The translations under genes and the position numbers were made by a program. DNA of 36,661 nt from contig CAIQHM010000068.1 of the NCBI GenBank assembly GCA_903871555.1, positions 1 through 36,661 on the forward strand, given 5' to 3'. Shown here in pieces: positions 33,843 to 36,661 of this stretch. Every line of letters begins with the position of its first letter. The stretch's first letter is position 1. This DNA is from an uncultured Actinomycetes bacterium. Lineage in GTDB: Bacteria; Actinomycetota; Actinomycetes; Nanopelagicales; Nanopelagicaceae. The notes under the pieces were generated by a model, which worked only from the letters and a program-made list of their open reading frames with translations, ran no database searches and was not told the origin of the DNA.

Positions 33843-34679
33843 CTAGTTACTTTTACCAACGCGGGGATATGAGCCAAGAAAACGAATGTCTTCACAAATT
33901 TTGCGAACTCCAGCAACAGCGGCAGCAACCTTGGGTTCATCAATGTGTCCCTCGGCATCAATTATGAAATGGTAGTGACCAAGTTCGCGGCCAGTTGGTC
34001 TTGATTGAATAAAAGTTAAGTTCACATCTTGTTTTGCAAATTCAGTAAGAATTTCAAGTAGTGCACCAGCGTGATCGATACCAATAAATGCAACGAGGGA
34101 AGTGCGATCATTTCCGGTTGGTTTAGGTGTCGCGCCAGGTTTTTGTGCCACGATGAACCTTGTAACTGCGCCAGTGTTGTCGCCAATATCTTTAGCTAAT
34201 ATTTTCAGTCCGTAATTATTCGCTGCGATTTCAGATGCGATTGCTGCATCATAATTTCCATCTTTTAGAGCACTTGCTGCGGCGGCAGTTGAAGACATTT
34301 CAATTAATTCAGCTTGCGGATAATTCTTCGCAATATAAGTGCGGCATTGCGCTTCAGCATGTGGATGCGTAGCAATTTTTGTAATTGGCTTGCCGGAGTT
34401 CTCTGGCAAAATCATTAAGGAGAATGAGACTGGGAGTGTTGTCTCTGCGGTAACAACAAGCTGTGTGCCAACGGCAAGTTCATCTAAAGTTCTTGATACA
34501 ACACCTTCTACGGAATTTTCAATTGGAACTAAAACTTTTTCCGCTTTGCCTTCTCTTACCGCATCAAGAGCCGCAGTGACATTTGAATATGGAACAAGAG
34601 TGTCATCTTTGTTAGAAATCTGACGTAACGCAGCCTCGGTAAATGTCCCAGCGGGCCCGAGATATGCATAAGTTGTCAT
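33843..34679 (-). CDS. pheA: prephenate dehydratase
   Basis: Converts prephenate to phenylpyruvate in phenylalanine synthesis. The 278 residues begin [14 protein letters not shown], carry the catalytic TRFIV segment near 165-170, and end in an ACT domain. The Phe-binding ESRP of that domain reads QSRP here ([16 protein letters not shown]) and GALV reads GALL, so feedback control may be altered. There is no chorismate mutase domain, as usual in actinobacteria. The TACTCT element 6 nt before the ATG gives a leaderless promoter. Confidence 0.95.
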   Translation of the reverse strand: MTTYAYLGPAGTFTEAALRQISNKDDTLVPYSNVTAALDAVREGKAEKVLVPIENSVEGVVSRTLDELAVGTQLVVTAETTLPVSFSLMILPENSGKPITKIATHPHAEAQCRTYIAKNYPQAELIEMSSTAAAASALKDGNYDAAIASEIAANNYGLKILAKDIGDNTGAVTRFIVAQKPGATPKPTGNDRTSLVAFIGIDHAGALLEILTEFAKQDVNLTFIQSRPTGRELGHYHFIIDAEGHIDEPKVAAAVAGVRKICEDIRFLGSYPRVGKSN

Positions 34680-34685
34680 GAGAGA

Positions 34686-34691
34686 AGAGTA
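34686..34691 (-). promoter_or_regulatory. -10 element for leaderless pheA mRNA
   Basis: On the minus strand TACTCT ends exactly 6 nt before the ATG at 34679. A pyrimidine-rich TCTCTC separates them, with no ribosome site. Confidence 0.6.
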
Positions 34692-34712
34692 ACCGAGCCC
34701 GCATACTGCTCG

Positions 34713-35144
34713 TTAACGATATTTTTTAAAGAACTCGCTTAATAGCGCGGCGCATTCACTTTCCTTCACACCTGAAATAACTTCAACCCGATGTGGCGCT
34801 CGTGGATCGCGCAATACATCCCATACTGATCCGACTGCTCCGGCTTTCTCATCCCATGCGCCAAAAACAAGAACTTTGATTCGGGCTTGTGCGATTGCGC
34901 CGGCGCACATTGCACAAGGTTCAAGAGTCACAACAATTGTGTGGTTATCCAAACGCCATGAATTATTTGCAATTGCTGCTTGGCGAAGTGCAATGATTTC
35001 GGCATGCGCACTTGGATCTTTATCAACTTCACGTCGATTGCTTCCGGTCCCAACTAATTTTCCAGTCTCATTAAATACAAGTGCACCAACTGGAACATCA
35101 CCGGTTGCGAGCGCAGACTTTGCAACTTCAAGCGCTTGTTGCAT
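34713..35144 (-). CDS. tadA: tRNA-specific adenosine deaminase
   Basis: Zinc deaminase that converts the wobble A34 of tRNA-Arg(ACG) to inosine. The catalytic HAE (H47, E49) and P76-C77-A-M-C80 motifs are intact, as is GDVPVGALV (15-23). I start at the ATG at 35144, where homologues usually begin and a GAAGAAG stretch precedes it. A TTG at 35177 would add eleven residues (MSLNSNSFEEE) and lies 3 nt after the upstream stop, so it is a fair alternative. Its substrate tRNA is encoded at 23736. It forms an operon with its associated protein. Confidence 0.94.
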   Translation of the reverse strand: MQQALEVAKSALATGDVPVGALVFNETGKLVGTGSNRREVDKDPSAHAEIIALRQAAIANNSWRLDNHTIVVTLEPCAMCAGAIAQARIKVLVFGAWDEKAGAVGSVWDVLRDPRAPHRVEVISGVKESECAALLSEFFKKYR

Positions 35145-35180
35145 TTCTTCTTCAAAAGAGTTTGAATTTAAAGACAATCT

Positions 35181-35639
35181 TTATTGACTCTCATAAAGTT
35201 CGGCGAATTGATTACCAAATCCTAATTTGGAGGCAACTGCATCTAATTGTTCGTCAGGAAATAATTCAGGATCATCACAAAGCGCCTCAAGCTCCATCGC
35301 GCTCATTCCTAAATCCGCAAGCAAATCAATATCTCCACCTGGTTGAGAATCATCATCCTCTTCAGGGAAAGGCAGATCTAACATCTCAATTAAATCTGCT
35401 GCAAGATCAGATTCGAGCGCATATGTAACATCACTAATCATCATCTGCATTTGTGAGCCAAGGGCTCTTGCAACAATAAAGAATTCTTCCTCGATGGCAA
35501 CGAGTGCAATTGCGCCACCATTTGTTGCCTGCGAATTAAGTTGATCCATTATTGAACCTAGATCTCTGGCATGCGTTAGTTCTGCCACATTCCAGCGACC
35601 CTCTTCGTGCCACGCAATGATTCCAAAATCTTCAGCCAT
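35181..35639 (-). CDS. putative tRNA adenosine deaminase-associated protein
   Basis: An acidic 152-residue cytosolic protein of the actinobacterial family usually encoded next to tadA, with no known catalytic motif. The N-terminal half (FGIIAWHEEGRWNVAEL, then ALVAIEEEFFIVARALG) is probably a mixed alpha/beta domain. A strongly acidic linker (PFPEEDDD) leads to a helical C-terminal part with an ELEALCDDPELFPDEQL stretch. The ATG at 35639 has GGGGTGAG at ribosome-site distance; a GTG three codons upstream (35648) is the alternative. A role in TadA function is inferred only from conserved adjacency. Confidence 0.85.
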   Translation of the reverse strand: MAEDFGIIAWHEEGRWNVAELTHARDLGSIMDQLNSQATNGGAIALVAIEEEFFIVARALGSQMQMMISDVTYALESDLAADLIEMLDLPFPEEDDDSQPGGDIDLLADLGMSAMELEALCDDPELFPDEQLDAVASKLGFGNQFAELYESQ

Positions 35640-35743
35640 TGCGCTCACCCCCAGATCAGATTCTTATAGATGTTCTGCAGGCTTCATACTGACACTAAAG
35701 CGGGCAAGCGACAAGCCCTTACAGCGCGAGTAAGGTATGAGTC

Positions 35744-36382
35744 GTGAAGATTCATGTAGCGAACCATCCATTGCTTGCACATAAGTTGACCGTTCTGCGA
35801 GATGAGACAACAAACTCTCCGACTTTTCGCCAACTGACCGAGGAAATAGTTACTTTGCTAGCTTATGAAGCTACTCGTGAAGTTCGTACAACTCCAATAA
35901 CTGTTAAGACTCCAGTTGCAATTGCAGATGGTGTTGCACTTACAAAACCAAAACCTGTTGTTGTTCCTATTTTGCGCGCCGGCCTGGGAATGCTCGAGGG
36001 AATGACCCGGTTAATGCCCACCGCTGAAGTTGGCTTTCTTGGAATGATTCGCGATCACGAAACACTTCAACCATCTACTTATGCGAATCGTCTACCTGAT
36101 GATTTAACTGGGCGTCAGTGCTACATCCTTGATCCGATGCTTGCTACTGGTGGAACTCTTGTCGCGGCGATTAACTACCTTCTTGAACGCGGTGCAACAG
36201 ATATCACGGCAATTACAATTTTGGCAGCGCCTGAAGGAATTGCGCTTTTGGAGAGAGAATTTGCGGGAAAGAATTTGCCAATAACAATTGTTACCGGCGC
36301 ACTCGATGAAAAGTTAAATGAAAAGGGCTATATCGTTCCCGGCCTAGGTGATGCTGGCGATCGACTTTACGGAGTTGTGTAA
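35744..36382 (+). CDS. upp: uracil phosphoribosyltransferase
   Basis: Salvages uracil with PRPP to form UMP. The 212-residue protein shows the PRPP loop [10 protein letters not shown] (129-138), [16 protein letters not shown] and the uracil-binding [15 protein letters not shown] near the C-terminus. It starts with GTG at 35744. TAAGGT (35731-35736) ends 7 nt upstream, fitting a near-leaderless mRNA. The 95- to 104-bp spacer to the divergent TadA-partner gene shows nothing else. The malic enzyme gene begins 3 nt after its stop. The NCS1 permease at 2400 could be a uracil importer but is far away. Confidence 0.96.
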   Translation: MKIHVANHPLLAHKLTVLRDETTNSPTFRQLTEEIVTLLAYEATREVRTTPITVKTPVAIADGVALTKPKPVVVPILRAGLGMLEGMTRLMPTAEVGFLGMIRDHETLQPSTYANRLPDDLTGRQCYILDPMLATGGTLVAAINYLLERGATDITAITILAAPEGIALLEREFAGKNLPITIVTGALDEKLNEKGYIVPGLGDAGDRLYGVV

Positions 36383-36385
36383 TAA

Positions 36386-36661
36386 ATGGCATCAACAAGT
36401 CCTGGTTATGGAATAACAATTCGAGTTGAAGGTCCACCTTCTGCCCAACCAGTTGCCGAAGTAACAACAGCGATCACTGCCGCCGGCGCCGCAATTACAG
36501 CGCTTGACGTTGTCGAATCATTCTTAGATCACGTTGTTATCGATGTAACTTGTGATGCGATTGATGCCGAGCATGCTGAAGCAATTACAGCATCTATCGC
36601 AAGTCATCCAGAACTAACTGTTCGCAAAGTTAGTGATAGAACTTTCTTGTTACACCTTGGC
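36386..36661 (+). CDS. NAD(P)-dependent malic enzyme, N-terminal ACT domain, cut by window end
   Basis: The first 92 codons of a gene that runs off the window. The sequence (GYGITIRVEGPPSAQPVAEV, later KVSDRTFLLHLG) matches the N-terminal ACT domain found on actinobacterial malic enzymes, which precedes the catalytic domain by a KVSDRTFL(M/L)HLGG junction as I recall it. The enzyme would decarboxylate malate to pyruvate and may be regulated through this domain. It is probably co-transcribed with upp, with TAATAAATG at the junction. The catalytic part is not visible, so the assignment rests on this domain alone. Confidence 0.8.
   Translation, partial: MASTSPGYGITIRVEGPPSAQPVAEVTTAITAAGAAITALDVVESFLDHVVIDVTCDAIDAEHAEAITASIASHPELTVRKVSDRTFLLHLG

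Overview
The window reads as a compact chromosomal stretch from a low-to-mid GC actinobacterium, most like the freshwater acI (Nanopelagicales) type. This is inferred from actinobacterial gene content: KorAB, an FprA-type ferredoxin reductase, an Sdh1-like succinate dehydrogenase, a TadA-associated protein, an ACT-domain malic enzyme and DUF5941-like CDP-alcohol transferases. AT-rich codons, very short spacers and many promoters placed for leaderless mRNAs also point that way. Every stretch without a gene is under about 200 bases. I see no insertion sequence, integrase, CRISPR array or rRNA.

Layout. 1-2350 (+): cytochrome c oxidase subunits I (5' end outside the window) and III, closed by a bidirectional terminator. 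2400-6924: an NCS1 nucleobase-type permease (-), a divergent MFS transporter plus phosphomannose isomerase (+), and a convergent ketose 3-epimerase (-). 6937-12193 (-): a tightly packed envelope operon with two CDP-alcohol transferases, a lone ABC-exporter-like membrane protein, a GT2 glycosyltransferase, a glycerophosphodiesterase and a D,D-carboxypeptidase. It is divergent from a phosphocholine-type cytidylyltransferase at 12256. 12952-17023 (-): a glycosyltransferase/pyruvyltransferase fusion, a sulfotransferase-like protein, an alpha/beta hydrolase and a small ABM monooxygenase. 17163-21231 (+): korA-korB-glutamate dehydrogenase operon, then a strong terminator. 21325-23733: PhoX-like phosphatase (-) and an exported Rieske protein (+), divergent. 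23736-25893 (-): tRNA-Arg, fprA, tRNA-Ser(GCT) and a small kinase. 25959-27401 (+): PepP. 27394-31543 (-): sdhCAB followed by two crcB genes. 31637-35639 (-): tRNA-Ser(TGA), HAD phosphatase, serS, pheA, tadA and the TadA partner. 35744-36661 (+): upp and the first 92 codons of a malic enzyme.

How it works together. Glutamate dehydrogenase, KorAB, FprA, succinate dehydrogenase, malic enzyme and the oxidase form a path from amino acids through 2-oxoglutarate and succinate to NADPH and oxygen. The 7-16 kb block looks like a system for making a membrane-anchored polymer or phospholipid whose head groups are activated with CTP and then decorated with sugar, pyruvate and perhaps sulfate.

Points most worth a second look: an A-type oxidase lacking the K-channel lysine and carrying an N-terminal extension; the envelope block with its fusion protein and ATPase-less ABC-like protein; an exact TANNNT-6 nt-start promoter pattern at eight genes; and nested palindromes in front of sdhC.
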